A DNA stretch of 64,000 nucleotides, taken from assembly GCA_963575745.1 (NCBI GenBank), contig CAUYUJ010014261.1:290689-354688 (forward strand), given 5' to 3'. The DNA is from Prorocentrum cordatum. Taxonomy: Eukaryota > Sar > Dinophyceae > Prorocentrales > Prorocentraceae. The translations under genes were made by a program, and so were the position numbers. The notes beneath the pieces are model-generated. The model was not told the origin of the DNA, searched no databases, and saw nothing but the letters and a program-made list of their open reading frames with translations. Shown here in pieces: positions 9,462 to 19,870 of this stretch; within the stretch, counting starts at the first letter, position 1, and every line of letters begins with the position of its first letter.

Positions 9462-10189
9462 TGACCCTCTCTCTCTCGCTGTGGAGATCTCACGACGGGA
9501 GCCCCAGCTACTGGCGAGGCGGGCGACAGAAGCCCAGACTTCCAGCGATTGAGTCGCCAGGGGGCGAGGCGAGGCGAGGCGCCGGCCTGTCGCCCCAGCA
9601 GGCGCGGCCCCACGAGAGCCCGGCGGTGGCGCCAGAACACCATGAGGTACGCCTATACTGGACACGCGCGCTCCACGACTCACAAACTAACGCATCGCGA
9701 GTGGCCTGGATCCGCCGCAGGAGGTTCGCGATTCATCACATCGAGGAGGGCAAGTGCTTGTTGTTTTTTGGTCGGATGTTTGCGAGTAGGCACCTTTGCG
9801 AGTAGTGGAACGCCTCCTCCTCCTCCTACTCCTCCTCCTCCTCCTCCTACTCCTCCTCCTCGTCCTCCTCCTGGGTGAGGCCGGCCAACCGCTCCTCTGT
9901 AGGCACACGAGGGTAGGAACCAGAGGGTACCGGAGTTGGAGGACACGGCGCGCCGACTCGCAGGGGGAGAGGGGCGCAGGCATGTGTTCCTCCATATGCG
10001 TATGCATCAGTGCGCATACATCCTTGTTCGTGCAAGTGCCTCTTCTTCGTCTGCCTTTCCACGCGCGCGTATTCGTGTAAGGGGCCCTGTTTTTTTTTGG
10101 TGCTGCCCCGTGAATCCCCCGAACCCCCTAGAAATCCTTCTGCGACGGAAGCCGACAGCATCTTAGCCCTCTTTGGGGGCGAGCGAGGG
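9462..10189. other. Spacer with a (CTC)n tract
   Basis: A short (CTC)n tract lies at 9808-9873. The rest is unremarkable and no gene is supported. Confidence 0.45.
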
Positions 10190-10345
10190 GGGGAGAAAGA
10201 GAAGGAGAAGACCTTCTCAGAAGGCGGCGGGACATCTCAGAAGCCCTGCCGCCTTCTGACAGGTGTTTGCGTGTCTTCGGGGAAGGCTTCGAAAACTTCT
10301 CAGAAGGCCAGGAGACTTCCGAACCTTCTGAGAAGGCCTTCTCCG
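10190..10345. repeat. CTTCTGAGAAGG palindromic phrase cluster
   Basis: At least six CTTCTCAGAAGG-like self-complementary phrases in 155 bp. A second cluster is at 17740-17850. Confidence 0.65.
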
Positions 10346-11386
10346 TCTCCATTCCCTCCGTCGCTCGCCGCCGACCTCGTCTTCAGGACCTGTTTCCGCC
10401 GTGCCAAGAGAGGCGCCACCTCGGAGGGCGGGGGAAGGACGCGGAGGCGGAGGACGCTGCTGCGAGGGGAGGGTGAGCCCGGGAAGCGGGAGAGGGGAGG
10501 ACGAGAATGGGGTGCAGTCGGCAGGGCGAGGAGGAGGCTGCTGCGAAGCGACACATAATCAGGGGAAGCACAAGGAGGAGAAGGAGGAAGAGGAGGAGGA
10601 GGAGGAGGAGGAAGAGGGGGAGGAGGAGGAGCAGGAGGAGGAGGAGGAGGAGAAGGCGGAGGAGGATGGGGAGGAGGAGGAGGAGGAGATGAGTAAGTAT
10701 TAAAACAAAAGGATGAGGAGGAGGAGCAAGGAGGGATGATGAGGAGGGGGAGGGGGAGGAGTAGTAGGAGACGGAGGATGAGTATAGGTGGGAGAGGGTG
10801 GGGGGGAGGGAGGGTAAGTAGTTGCCACCGGAAGAGAATATAACCGACGATCAAAAGCTGGCGTAGTACTACAAACACCAATTACAAGCGAAAGACTTCA
10901 GCTAGAGGTGAACCAGCGAGACCTCACGCAGCTCGGGGCATTACTTTGGGTGGTCCGCCAGCGCGCACTAATAATTTTTTGTGGGACAGTCTTAACGCGC
11001 GAGCTCAAGGAGACGGGCAGCGTTCTGCCAACGCGGGCCGCAGAAAGAGCAACCGCTCGTTTGCGTCGCCCAGGCGAAGGACGACGAGGAGGAGCAGGAG
11101 GATTCGGGGTCCACCAAAGGGGGGGGACCCTGAGGTGGGGAGTGAGTTCGATCCGCTGGTGCATCGACTTTCCGAAAACCATGCCCCCCGCGCGCCCCGA
11201 TTGTCGACGCCTATCGGGTTCCAGCGGCGGCTGGAGACCTCGTTTTGCATAGTTTTCACGGTTCGATGCGCCAGCGGTCCGAACTCACCCCCGTCCTGTG
11301 GCACCCCCCCTTGCGAGGTCCCGAGACAACACCGCTTGTTTGCGTCGCCCAGGTGAAGGACGACGATGAGGAGCAGGAAGATAAGG
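10346..11386. other. Spacer with (GGA)n
   Basis: A (GGA)n tract runs at 10573-10692, with more purine-rich sequence to 10815. The remainder, including 10900-11380, shows no supported gene. Confidence 0.5.
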
Positions 11387-11550
11387 TAGGGAAACCAAAA
11401 AAAGGTACCAATACCGCTACTCCCCGGACCTCTCCCAGGGTGCGCTGACCAGGATCTCGAGGCGAATCCAGCGGTGGCGACGAGGGCCTCCCAGGAGGCC
11501 CCAACTGGGGAAAGCGAGGGGAGGGTACAGGTATGGGTACTTTTCTTCCT
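11387..11550. mobile_element. FB-8 element, copy 2
   Basis: GGGAAACCAAAAAAAGGTACC and ATACCGCTAC at the left, GGGTACAGGTATGGGTAC at the right, complementary. It is followed after a few bases by an FB-4 end, the first of three FB-8/FB-4 neighbours. Confidence 0.75.
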
Positions 11551-11557
11551 TCGAGAA

Positions 11558-11690
11558 CCCAGACCCCCGACCCCCGCCCCGGGCCGGCTTTCCATCCCGA
11601 GCTGATTGCCGACGGCCCCAAGACCCTGTGAGGACACCCAGAGGCCGACAACCCGTCGTGATTCTTTCACGACTCAGAGGATTGAGCAGG
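11558..11690. mobile_element. FB-4 element, shortened copy
   Basis: CCCAGACCCCCGACC at the left, core CATCCCGAGCTG and GAGGCCGACAA, and GTCGTGATTCTTTCACGACTC at the right; the distal GGTCTGGG end is lost. Confidence 0.65.
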
Positions 11691-11695
11691 GACGG

Positions 11696-11893
11696 ACCGC
11701 CCTGGCATTCCTATAGGCCTACCAAGTTCTTAGAACCCAGAAATGTTTCAAAAACAAAAACAATGCTCTTAGAGCATATACCCGATGAGTTAAAACAAAA
11801 CAGACCCCCAGCCAGAAATGTTCTAAGACCATCCCGTGCGAACCACAAAAGGTTATGAGAACATTCTTTCGTAGGCCCATGGGCACGCCAGGA
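11696..11893. mobile_element. FB-5 element, copy 2
   Basis: GGCATTCCTATAGGCCTACC at the left, GTAGGCCCATGGGCACGCC at the right; core TTCTTAGAACCCAGAAATG and CCCGATGAGTTAAAAC as in copies 1 and 3. Confidence 0.75.
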
Positions 11894-12103
11894 CGCTTCG
11901 CCCTGCTTGGCTCCTGTGGTTGGCCCCCCTGGCCTTCGGGGCAGAAGCTCGGCTCTCGGACGGCCGCTCGGAGGGAGGACAGTAGCTCTTCCTCGACTGC
12001 ACCCCGAAGAGGCCGCGTGGGCGGGCGCCTCGCGGCGGGGAGCCGCCCGGCAGGGGCGACGGGGGCCGCAGCTCGGGGGCCGCCCTGGCCGCCTCCCGCG
12101 GCG

Positions 12104-12310
12104 GGAGTGGGGAGGGAGGGAGGGAGGGAGGGAGGGAGGGAGGCAGGGAGGGATGGGAGTGGAGGGAGGAGGAGGGGAGGGGCTAGGAAGGAGGAGGAGG
12201 AGGAGGAGGAGGGAGGAGGGGGAAGGAGGAGGGGGGGAGGAGGGGGAGGGGAGGAGGAGGAGGAGAGAGGAGGAGGGCGGAGAGGAGAGGAGAGGAAGGA
12301 GGAGAGTGGG
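12104..12310. repeat. (GGGA)n then (GGA)n purine tract
   Basis: GGGAGGGA tetranucleotides change into GGA triplets; an almost uninterrupted purine strand. Confidence 0.92.
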
Positions 12311-12314
12311 AATG

Positions 12315-12804
12315 TAGTAAGTAAGTAGTAGTAGTAGTAGTAGCCAGTAGTAGTAGTAGTTAGTAGTTAGTAGTGTTAGTAGTTAGTAGTTAGTAGTTGG
12401 TAGTTAGTAGTTAGTTAGTTAGTTAGTAGTGTTAGTAAGTTTAGTAGTAAGTAAGTTTGTAGTTAAGTAGTTAGTAGTTAGTAGTTCGTAGTAGTAGTAG
12501 TAATAGTAGTAAGTAAGTAGTAGTAGTAGTATTAGTAGTAGTAGTAGTGGTGTAGTGGTAGTAGTAGTATATAGTAGTATATAGTAGTAGTAGTAGTATT
12601 AAGTAGTAGTTGTAGAGTAGTAGTGTAGCAGTAGTAGTAGGAGTAAGTAGTAGTTAGTAGTAGTTAGTAGTAGTAGTAGTAAGTAGTCTAGTAGTAGTAT
12701 GAAGTAGTAAGTAGTAGTAGTAATAGTATTAGTATTGTAGTACTAATATAGTTTTTTTTTGTAATAAAAGTACTAGTAGTAGTAGTAGTAGTAGTAGTAG
12801 TAGC

Positions 12805-12864
<60 letters not shown>

Positions 12865-12906
12865 TAGTGTAAGTGTAAGTGTAAGTGTAAGTGTAAGTGT
12901 AAGTGT

Positions 12907-12946
<40 letters not shown>

Positions 12947-13077
12947 TAGTGTTAGTGTTAGTAGTAGTAGTAGTAGTAGTAATAGTTGTTGCAGTTGTAG
13001 TAGTAGTGGTAGTAGTGGCAGTAGTGGCAGTAGTAGCAGTAGTAGTAGTAGTCGTCGTCGTCGTCGTCGTCGTCGTG

Positions 13078-13134
<57 letters not shown>
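12315..13134. repeat. (TAG)n satellite grading into (GTC)n
   Basis: About 700 bp of TAG/AGT triplets with TAGT, TTAG and GTAAGT variants gives way near 12990-13050 to GTC triplets, which run straight into the assembly gap. Open frames through it are low-complexity artefacts. Confidence 0.95.
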
Positions 13135-13234
13135 NNNNNNNNNNNNNNNNNNNNNNNNNNNNNNNNNNNNNNNNNNNNNNNNNNNNNNNNNNNNNNNNNN
13201 NNNNNNNNNNNNNNNNNNNNNNNNNNNNNNNNNN
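13135..13234. other. Assembly gap (100 N)
   Basis: Exactly 100 N, the usual placeholder for an unsized gap. It sits at the end of a (GTC)n tract, so collapsed microsatellite is the likely cause. Confidence 0.98.
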
Positions 13235-13546
13235 CAGGGGGCCCTGGGCTGTTTCCAACAGCGATGCCGTCGTTTGCCCCGTTCGTGGTTCAGCGGCATC
13301 TGTCTGTGATCTCAGGGAGCTCGCTACATGTTCAATTCCCCGACGTCTAGGTTCGATATTACGCTTTGCACTCCTATCGGGTGCTTGGGGACCCCTCGTG
13401 CACAACTGCCCAGGTTGAGTTGACATCCAACGGCGTCAACCAGCACGGCGCTCGTGCGTGCCACCGCCCAGGTGTTGCCCCCCCCACTGACTGCTCGGTT
13501 GCGGAGGTCTCTGCTTCTCTTTCGGAAACCTGCACGTGGACAACTA
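13235..13546. other. Spacer, nothing recognised
   Basis: Begins immediately after the gap; no supported gene or repeat. Confidence 0.4.
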
Positions 13547-13720
13547 CAGTCAACCCGCATAATAAGGATGGGCGGCCTTCCCAAGGGTACCCTTGCATCC
13601 TTGCCCCCATCGGTCCATCCTTCGCCACGTTCGTTGGCCGCGCCCCGCTCGAAGAGCTTCGAATTGGGCGTCCAAGGCCCTTGCATCCTTATCGCGCATC
13701 CTTACTGCACGGGTTGACTG
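13547..13720. mobile_element. FB-6 mariner-like MITE, copy 1
   Basis: Perfect 11-bp TIR CAGTCAACCCG / CGGGTTGACTG flanked on both sides by TA (13545-13546 and 13721-13722). Sub-terminal ATAAGGATG and CATCCTTA segments are also complementary. TA target plus CAGT terminus is the classical Tc1/mariner signature. Orientation is opposite to the copies at 45 kb. Confidence 0.88.
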
Positions 13721-13779
13721 TACACCTGCATGAACTGTTACTCCGGCGGAATGCTTGAGTCGACGCTGGACCCTCCGGG

Positions 13780-13862
13780 AAGCCGCCGCCCCATGGCGCG
13801 CTCCGCGCGCCGGGGAGGGGCGTCCAGCGCCAGTCCAAGACGTCCACGCGGAGCTCCCAACG
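13780..13862. mobile_element. FB-3 fragment
   Basis: Partial fold-back homologous to one side of FB-3 (GGCGCGCTCCGCGCGCC, GGGGCGTCCAGCG, CGCGGAGCTCCCAAC). Left end lost. Confidence 0.45.
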
Positions 13863-13965
13863 CTGATGTCTCTGCAGTTCCTCTGTTCGAGGATCGGCGG
13901 GAAGGAAAGCGCTTGGCGGACGAATTAAGTGCAATCAAAATCAGTTACACCAAATCCGAGAAAAA

Positions 13966-14180
13966 CCCAATCAGTGGATGGTTTTCGCTGAGGAGGTCGA
14001 CCGGGAACCCAGGAGTCCAAAAACCCAGAACCCACCGAAATCGGCCTGGAACCAATAACTGGGAACCCGGGAACCCGGAACCGGGAATCCCTGGCCCAAC
14101 CTGCTATCAAAATCGGCGGGAAACTTTCGCCAAATCTTTCAACTTCCGCTAGGACCCCTTCCGTGCAAGCACTGATTGGG
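13966..14180. mobile_element. FB-10 element, compact copy with 6-bp TSD
   Basis: TIR CCCAATCAGTG / CACTGATTGGG. The flanking 6-mers are identical: GAAAAA at 13960-13965 and 14181-14186. This array-free copy is the reference for the enlarged copy at 7093-8378. Confidence 0.82.
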
Positions 14181-14211
14181 GAAAAATGTTCCTCAATGGG
14201 CCAGGGCCATC

Positions 14212-14409
14212 TCTAGAGGCCTCCTAGACGGGGTCGGAGGATCTCGCCGCGTCGCCGATCCATCGGCGATGCATCGGCGACGCCGGCGATGCATCGGCAA
14301 CGTCGGCGTGGGGAAGCACCGTCTCCAACATCGAGCCGCATCGCCGATGCATCGGCGATGCGGCGGGATCCTCCGACCCCATCTACGCGGACCCCATCTA
14401 GGAGGACTG
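14212..14409. mobile_element. FB-1 element, copy B
   Basis: Left TAGAGGCCTCCTAGACGGGG has one GGGGTCGG unit; right has two (CCGACCCCATCTACGCGG, ACCCCATCTAGGAGG). Core CATCGGCGATGCATCGGCGA followed by CATCGAGCCGCATCGCCGATG. Confidence 0.85.
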
Positions 14410-14599
14410 GAGTCCCAGTGCGGCTGGAAATACCAGGCGTTGCTCCCTGGGGGGGGGCATTTTAAACGGTGGGGGCACCGACGGGACACGTTTCCTGGAC
14501 CCTCGGGTCCCTATGGGGCTCCTTGATGAAGAGTTATCTCAAAGGGTTCGGAGCCCCTCTGCCCAGATCTCCCGGGGCGTGGCGCGTGATGTCGCGTGA
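14410..14599. other. Spacer, nothing recognised
   Basis: No feature recognised. Confidence 0.35.
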
Positions 14600-15080
14600 A
14601 TCTTTCGGGCCCAAGAGGGCCCCAAGACGGGCCAAGAGGGCCCCAAGAGGTCCCCAAGACGGTCCAAGAGTGCCCCGGGTCGCCGAACGATCGCTCCAAG
14701 ACGCTCAAGATGGCCCCCGAGACGCCGAAAAAGGCTTCCAACACGCCGAAAGAGGCCTCCAAGAGGCCTCCCTAGAGGGCCCAAGAGGCCAAAACCAATT
14801 ATCATCGTAAGGTTTTTGTAGAATTTGGGCGTTCTCGTCTTTTCGGCTCCCCGACGCTCCCAGACGGCCGGCGCTGGATGCCCCCAAGACCGCCTCAAGA
14901 CGGCCCAAGAAGCCTCCAAGAGGGCCCCAAAACTGTCAAAGAGGGCCCAAAAAGAACCCAAGAGGCGCCCCAAACGGCCAGAAAAGGCCCCAAGACGGTA
15001 CCGCAAGGGGCCCCAAAGAGGGAGCACGAACCGAAAATGCAAGCCTTCCGCCCAGGGACCCCGAGGAGCCTCCCACGAGA
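14600..15080. repeat. CCCAAGANGG phrase repeat, block 1
   Basis: Dozens of irregularly spaced (10-15 bp) phrases of type GGCCCCAAGAGG and CCAAGACGG on the plus strand. The same phrase makes blocks at 31.85-33.25, 43.2-43.5 and 55.3-56.25 kb. It reads as Pro/Lys/Arg-rich nonsense in several frames, so it is a dispersed minisatellite rather than a gene. Confidence 0.75.
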
Positions 15081-15254
15081 TCCCAGCTAATATCAAGGGC
15101 TTCATACCCACAACCCAGGCACAGTGGCGGGATGGCCCGTTGCTTGTTGCTGGACGAGGCGAGGACACCTGGCGCTCACTTTTATAACAAGCACGATAAA
15201 GGTCGCCCCGCAGCCAGGCAAAGGAGAGGAGAGCAGCAGCGGAGGGAAGAGCAA
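15081..15254. other. Spacer, nothing recognised
   Basis: No feature recognised. Confidence 0.35.
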
Positions 15255-15256
15255 AA

Positions 15257-15301
<45 letters not shown>

Positions 15302-15306
15302 GCAGC

Positions 15307-15354
<48 letters not shown>

Positions 15355-15476
15355 TAGCAGAAGCAGCCGCAGCAGCTAGCAGCAGCAGCCGCAGCAGCTA
15401 GCAGCTAGCAACAGCCGCCGCAGCAGCTAGCAGCAGCAGCCGCAGCAGCTAGCAGCAGCCGCAGGCAGCAGCAGCT

Positions 15477-15569
<93 letters not shown>

Positions 15570-15570
15570 T

Positions 15571-15620
<50 letters not shown>

Positions 15621-15650
15621 GCAGCAGCAGCAGCAGCAGCAGCAAGCAGC

Positions 15651-15708
<58 letters not shown>

Positions 15709-15728
15709 TAGCAGCAGCAGCTAGCAGA
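15255..15728. repeat. (CAG)n microsatellite with GCTAG interruptions
   Basis: About 470 bp of AGC/CAG triplets regularly broken by GCTAGC and CAGCCG variants. GCTAGC introduces in-frame TAG codons in one frame, so the poly-Gln frame is not maintained. Confidence 0.96.
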
Positions 15729-15753
15729 ACGGGAGGAGAACCTGGCGCTCATA

Positions 15754-15927
15754 CAGTCGGGGCGTTGACCTAAGGAACCCCAAACAGGGAACGAGGCGCC
15801 CTTTTTCCCGATAGGTTAAACTCCGATTTCCCATGGAAAACCAAGGGCACCCAGCAAGCTGTAAAACAATCAAGGAGCACCAGGCCCCTCCCCAACGAAC
15901 AGGGTTCCTTCTTCAGCGCCCCGACTG
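15754..15927. mobile_element. FB-7 mariner-like MITE, copy 1
   Basis: TA + CAGTCGGGGCGTTG at the left; CAGCGCCCCGACTG + TA at the right. Sub-terminal AAGGAACCC / GGGTTCCTT also pair. It shares the CAGTC start with FB-6 but has a different interior. Confidence 0.85.
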
Positions 15928-16288
15928 TACTCGGCGTGGCGAAGGAGCGAGCGGGCCCGGAAGGAGCCGAGTCCAGGGACCACGGGCGGGCACCCCCGCA
16001 GGTGAGCCCTCCCCCTGCAGCTCCACGTCCCGCAGGACTGGCGGGACTTGACTACCTACCAGACCACCCCAACCCAACCCGAAGACCCGAATTTCGGGTT
16101 TGGGGGGGGAGGGGCTCCACATGTGTTTTTGTCGATGTTTCCCGACCCCCCCCCCACTGGAAATCGAGGGTAAATCCGAGCCTTCGGGTTGGGTTGGGGT
16201 GGTTTGGTGGGTGGTGAGGACTCGGGTGGCCGCCGCTCGTGGCCCGGACAGGCGACGCCCGGACCAGGCTGTCCCCATCGTACTTCAG
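15928..16288. other. GC-rich spacer
   Basis: An imperfect inverted repeat (ACCACCCCAACCCAACCC at 16064 against GGGTTGGGTTGGGGTGGTTT near 16187), with CCCGAA/TTCGGG flanks, may be another fold-back; only one copy was seen. Confidence 0.4.
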
Positions 16289-16501
16289 TGACGAGGCAAC
16301 TACTGGGAGGTTTCCGTCGGAAAGGTCACGGAGGATTGAGCCCCATTTGCGAGCTGGTATACGCCGTATTGGGCCTCGGACTAAGCAGGGTTCAACCGGG
16401 TTGAGCGGGATTAAGCCGGATTAAGCGGGATTCAGCTGGATCAAGCCGGAGTTCGGACCAGGACAAAATCAGAATTTGACCTCCCAGGAGTTGCATCCGA
16501 A
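16289..16501. mobile_element. FB-9 element, copy 1
   Basis: Left TGACGAGGCAACTACTGGGA, right TCCCAGGAGTTGCATCCGAA, complementary. The core is a run of degenerate GGGATTAAGCC 10-11-mers. The flanks CTTCAG (16283-16288) and CTTAAG (16502-16507) match at five of six bases, fitting the 6-bp TSD of the other copies. Confidence 0.8.
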
Positions 16502-16867
16502 CTTAAGGACCACATCCCAGAAATAATTGCGAGCATCCAGGAAAGGATGGCAATAGTGTCAAACGAGTACCGCCTCCCAGGGCCCGACGCGTGAACCCGC
16601 CAGTTTCGGTACTTTCTTGGTGCTCGAAATGCGTTCTGGTGGTCAAAGCTGAAAGCTAAAATAGGCTGGAACATCAGAACGCCCTGATTTTCTTTCCACA
16701 CGGGCTGCCCAAATGTCCCGCCTCTTGCCCCGGGACAGGCTTTCCATCCCGACTTGCTTCTTGACGGCACCAGGGCCCGCCAGGGCTTCCAGAGGGCGAC
16801 AACTGCCCAACACCTCCCGCCCTAGCTCTTTTCTTTCACGGCGCGAGCATGCCTGGGTAGACCTCGC
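16502..16867. other. Spacer with an FB-4 core remnant
   Basis: 16720-16805 resembles an FB-4 interior (GGCTTTCCATCCCGACTTG, TTCTTGACGGCACC). Nothing else was recognised. Confidence 0.4.
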
Positions 16868-17022
16868 CTCCCTCTTGGATGCATCGCCGATGCATCGGCG
16901 ACGCATCTGCCGCGTCGGCGTGGAGATAATCGGGCTCTACGTCGATCCGCATCGTCGATGCATCGGCGATGCGGCGCGATCCTCTGGAGGCCCACCTGCT
17001 TCGACCCCATCTGGGAGGCCTA
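16868..17022. mobile_element. FB-1 element, copy C, left end degraded
   Basis: Core GCATCGCCGATGCATCGGCG and GGAGATAATCGGGCTCTACG; right end CGACCCCATCTGGGAGGCCTA is clear, the left TIR is not. Confidence 0.75.
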
Positions 17023-17235
17023 TCCAAGATTGAAGGGTAAAAAGATTCCCCATATTTTTTTCTGGGTCTTCGTCTTCCCCCCACTTCCCATAGTTTCCCA
17101 CATTTCCCCGAGAATCGACGATCCATTGTGTCTGTGTGTTTTTGTTCCCCTCCTGAATTTGGGAGGCCTGTCCAAGATGCCCAACCTCTGGGAGGCGACC
17201 GGGGGTTCTGAACTGGTTGGAGCCCAAGTAGTTGC
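17023..17235. repeat. FB-17 dispersed repeat, copy 1
   Basis: Shares CTTCCCCCCACTTCCCA, AATCGACGATCCATTGTGTC and TGTGTGTTTTTGTTCCCCTC with 20215-20402 and 60235-60410. TIRs are weak. Confidence 0.55.
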
Positions 17236-17650
17236 AGTGGGGGCCAGTCCAAAAGAGACCCTCCACAAGAAGCCCTGCCCTGGTTAGGAGGCAATTGCCG
17301 GGACGTTTTCGTCGGAAAGATTAAGGACAACCAAGCCCCACTGGGGGGCTACTACGCAGGATTGGGCCGCGGATTGACCGGGATTAAGCCGGATCAAGCA
17401 GGATTAAACAGGATTAAGCGGGATTAAGCGGGATGAAGCCGGATTTCGGACCAGGGCAAAATCATAATTTGACCTCCCAGGAGTTGCATCCGAACCCTGG
17501 GACCCCAGGACGTGCATAGATTTTGGTATGGGAACGCCGCGCTGGCCATCGGAGAACCATCGAAGCCCGAGAAGCCCAGGGCACCCTGGACGCAAGCAGA
17601 ATGTTTCTTGGCATGGGTCTCCACTGTAGCGGTCAGGAGGGGGGTATGAA
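17236..17650. mobile_element. FB-16 element interrupted by FB-9
   Basis: 17236-17283 (GTGGGGGCCAGTCC...CCACAAGAAGCC) and 17495-17650 (CCCTGGGACCCCAGGACG...GGGTCTCCACTG) align to the left and right parts of the uninterrupted FB-16 copies at 41185 and 59496. Confidence 0.7.
17284..17494. mobile_element. FB-9 element with 6-bp TSD, copy 2
   Basis: TTAGGAGGCAATTGCCGGGA at the left and CCCAGGAGTTGCATCCGAA at the right. It is flanked by CCCTGG at 17278-17283 and 17495-17500, an exact 6-bp duplication that occurs once in the uninterrupted FB-16 relatives (AACCCTGAGACC). The core is GGGATTAAGCC repeats. Confidence 0.88.
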
Positions 17651-17739
17651 GCCAAATCCGCTCAAAGACCCCTCTCGGGGTCCATCTGGTGCAAGCGGCC
17701 CCCGGAGGCCGAAAAGGCAAAACACCGTCCCGAACCGTA

Positions 17740-17850
17740 GGCTCCCTTCTGAGAAGTCTTCAGAACCTTCCCCAAAGATACCGAAAACCTCTCAGAGGGC
17801 AAGAAGCCTTCTGAGAAGCCCCGCCGCCTTCTCAGAAAACCTTCTCCTTC
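17740..17850. repeat. CTTCTGAGAAG palindromic phrase cluster 2
   Basis: Same phrase set as 10190-10345 (CCTTCTGAGAAGTC, CAAGAAGCCTTCTGAGAAG). Confidence 0.6.
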
Positions 17851-18481
17851 TCACTTCCCCCCCCTCGCTTGCAGCCGACGGCTCGCCATCGCTCGAACGT
17901 CCATTTCTTGTGCATTTCTCGACTTCGTTCGTTTCTTTATTCGCAAGATGTTCCAAGATGCTCCTCGCCGAAAACAACTGCACACGTCCGAACGATACCG
18001 AGACGAACGCAGACATCTGGCTGCTCCGATTGTTCCGATGCGTGGGCCCCAGACGACCGGACCACTTCCCTAGGGCTGGCTTTTCGTCCTGCATCGTTTC
18101 TGACGCTCCCGAGGCCTGGCGAGGGCCCCCCGGGCGCCGAAATCAGGCCAGAACCCGCTGCTCCGACTTTTTTGTTGGGGGGTCGTCCTTTTACCTATTC
18201 CGATTCGCCGCTAATTTTTGTTCTGGATCCGATCCGTGCTGCAATCCTGGAGCTGGTGCTTTGGCGTTTCTGGTCGCCGGCCTTTTTGTTACCGCTTCCG
18301 TGCTCAAAAGATACGTCTCCGAAACCAGTGGAGGAACGGCCCTGCCGTTGCGGGGCGCCGAGGAGGGCCCGGAAACCCGCCGCTCGGATGTTTTTGTTTG
18401 CTGGGGCGCCTGGTCTCGGGGCACGTCCCAGCGATGCCGAGACGAGCGCCCGCACCCCCCCGAAGAGGCGGCGCCCTCCCA
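17851..18481. other. Spacer, no gene recognised
   Basis: Open frames exist on both strands but none has a recognisable domain. CTCCCGAGGCC phrases near 18110 suggest an FB-4 remnant. Confidence 0.4.
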
Positions 18482-18720
18482 AGACCCCCGACGTCATGAC
18501 TTGTTCGTGTATATATATATATATACACACGTATATACATATATCAATATATAAGTCAGTAAATAAGTAAATACATGTAGATATGCTATATGTAAAAATA
18601 GATCCACAACGGTCTCGAGCCCTTCCCAGGGGCTGTCTCCTCCCGGGCCGCCTGTCGACGGAGCCCCGAGGCCCGGTGGGCGCCCCCGGAGGCCGAGCAT
18701 CAGGACACGCCGCCCGCCAT
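18482..18720. mobile_element. FB-4 element carrying a (TA)n insertion
   Basis: AAGACCCCCGACGTCATGAC starts the element, then TATATA/ATACAT arrays (18509-18560), then the family core GGTCTCGAGCCC, CCCCGAGGCCCGGTGGGCG and GAGGCCGAGCATCAGG. The array sits where other copies have the ATTTTTTCATT tract. Confidence 0.65.
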
Positions 18721-19011
18721 GCGCGCCTCCCCCCCCGAGGAGGCGGCGCCCTCGAGCGCCCCCCCCCCCTGTGAGGCGGGAGTTTACCCGCATCCACTGC
18801 CTGGGAACCGACGTCCTGGTGCCCCGGCAGGCGGCGGACATGGATATCTTCGGGCCCCCGGGGGCCCGAAGAGATCCAGATCTACCGCCTGTGGAGGCCC
18901 GCGAAGATCGACGCCTCAGGCGGTGGTTCTGGGCAGATTCCCGCCTCGGACCCCCCCCCCGCCGAGGGCGCGGGGCGAGAGGAACGACGAACGGCACAAG
19001 CAGAAACTTTG
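18721..19011. other. GC-rich spacer with a local inverted repeat
   Basis: TATCTTCGGGCCCCCGGGGGCCCGAAGAGATC around 18844-18875 is a strong GC hairpin. Nearby TCTACCGCC...GGCGGT segments also pair. No copy elsewhere was recognised. Confidence 0.45.
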
Positions 19012-19141
19012 GGCGCTCCGCGCGGATTTCTTGCATTTGCGCCGGCCCCCCTCCCTGGCGCGCGGAGCGCACCAGGGGCGGCGCCAGAGGCGCCGCCCGG
19101 GGGGGGCCCAGCGCGGATCCGAGAAATCTGCGCGGAGCGCC
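19012..19141. mobile_element. FB-3 fold-back element, copy 2
   Basis: GGCGCTCCGCGCGGATTTCT ... AATCTGCGCGGAGCGCC, complementary arms around GGCGCCGCCC. Confidence 0.78.
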
Positions 19142-19187
19142 AACACTTTCTGTTTACGTATGCCGTTCTTATTCGTCTTCGAAACTT

Positions 19188-19262
19188 GGGGGGGAGACAG
19201 CAAAGGGGAGACAGCAAAGGGGGGGAGACAGCAAAGGGGGGGCGCGGAGACAGCAAAGGGTG
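19188..19262. repeat. GGGGAGACAGCAAAGG tandem repeat
   Basis: Four units of about 15-20 bp differing mainly in G-run length. Confidence 0.8.
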
Positions 19263-19292
19263 AAGCTCAAGGACGCACTTATGAGCAACGAA

Positions 19293-19473
19293 CCCAGACC
19301 CCCGACGTCATGATTTTTCCATTGCGTCGATCCCCAGAATTCTCGACCAATTCCCTGGGACCGGTTATTCATCCTGAGTTGTTTCTTGACGGCCCCGAGG
19401 CCCGGCAAGGACCCCCGAAAGACGAAAATCAGGAAGCCCGTCGTGACTTCTTCATTGCCCGATGGGGTCTGGG
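19293..19473. mobile_element. FB-4 element, full copy
   Basis: CCCAGACCCCCGACGTCATG ... CATTGCCCGATGGGGTCTGGG with the family core between. One of the cleanest copies. Confidence 0.8.
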
Positions 19474-19537
19474 AATGGATCCCTGACCCTGTGCTTATTC
19501 CGTTTTCTCTTCTTCGACCCCTGCCGAGGCCGCGGGA

Positions 19538-19729
19538 TGAGGTCGGGCATGTCCCCCTACAGGCGGACTTTGGAGGAAGAATTCAAAATACGGATGCCCC
19601 CCCCAAAAATATGTAAAAAAATGCCAAAACAATAACAAAAACAAGTTAAACAATGAAAGAATAATGCTAAAAAGCAATCGTCCCAGGATTTTTTAAAATA
19701 CTATTTTGTGTATCCCTCCTGTAGAGGGT
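19538..19729. mobile_element. FB-2 element, right end truncated
   Basis: TGAGGTCGGGCATGTCCCCC at the left. The right side stops at CCCTCCTGTAGAGGG and lacks the CATGCCCGAC end. A/T-rich interior. Confidence 0.7.
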
Positions 19730-19870
19730 GGGAAAATTGCATCTTTCGTGCACCCTTCGTGCCCCTTCGGGGCCCTATGGGGGCTCGTTCAGGGCCCCTT
19801 TGGGGCCCCTCTCGCGCAACCCTCGACGCCCCCCCCATTTAACGCCCCCCCATTTTGAGCAGGGACCGGC

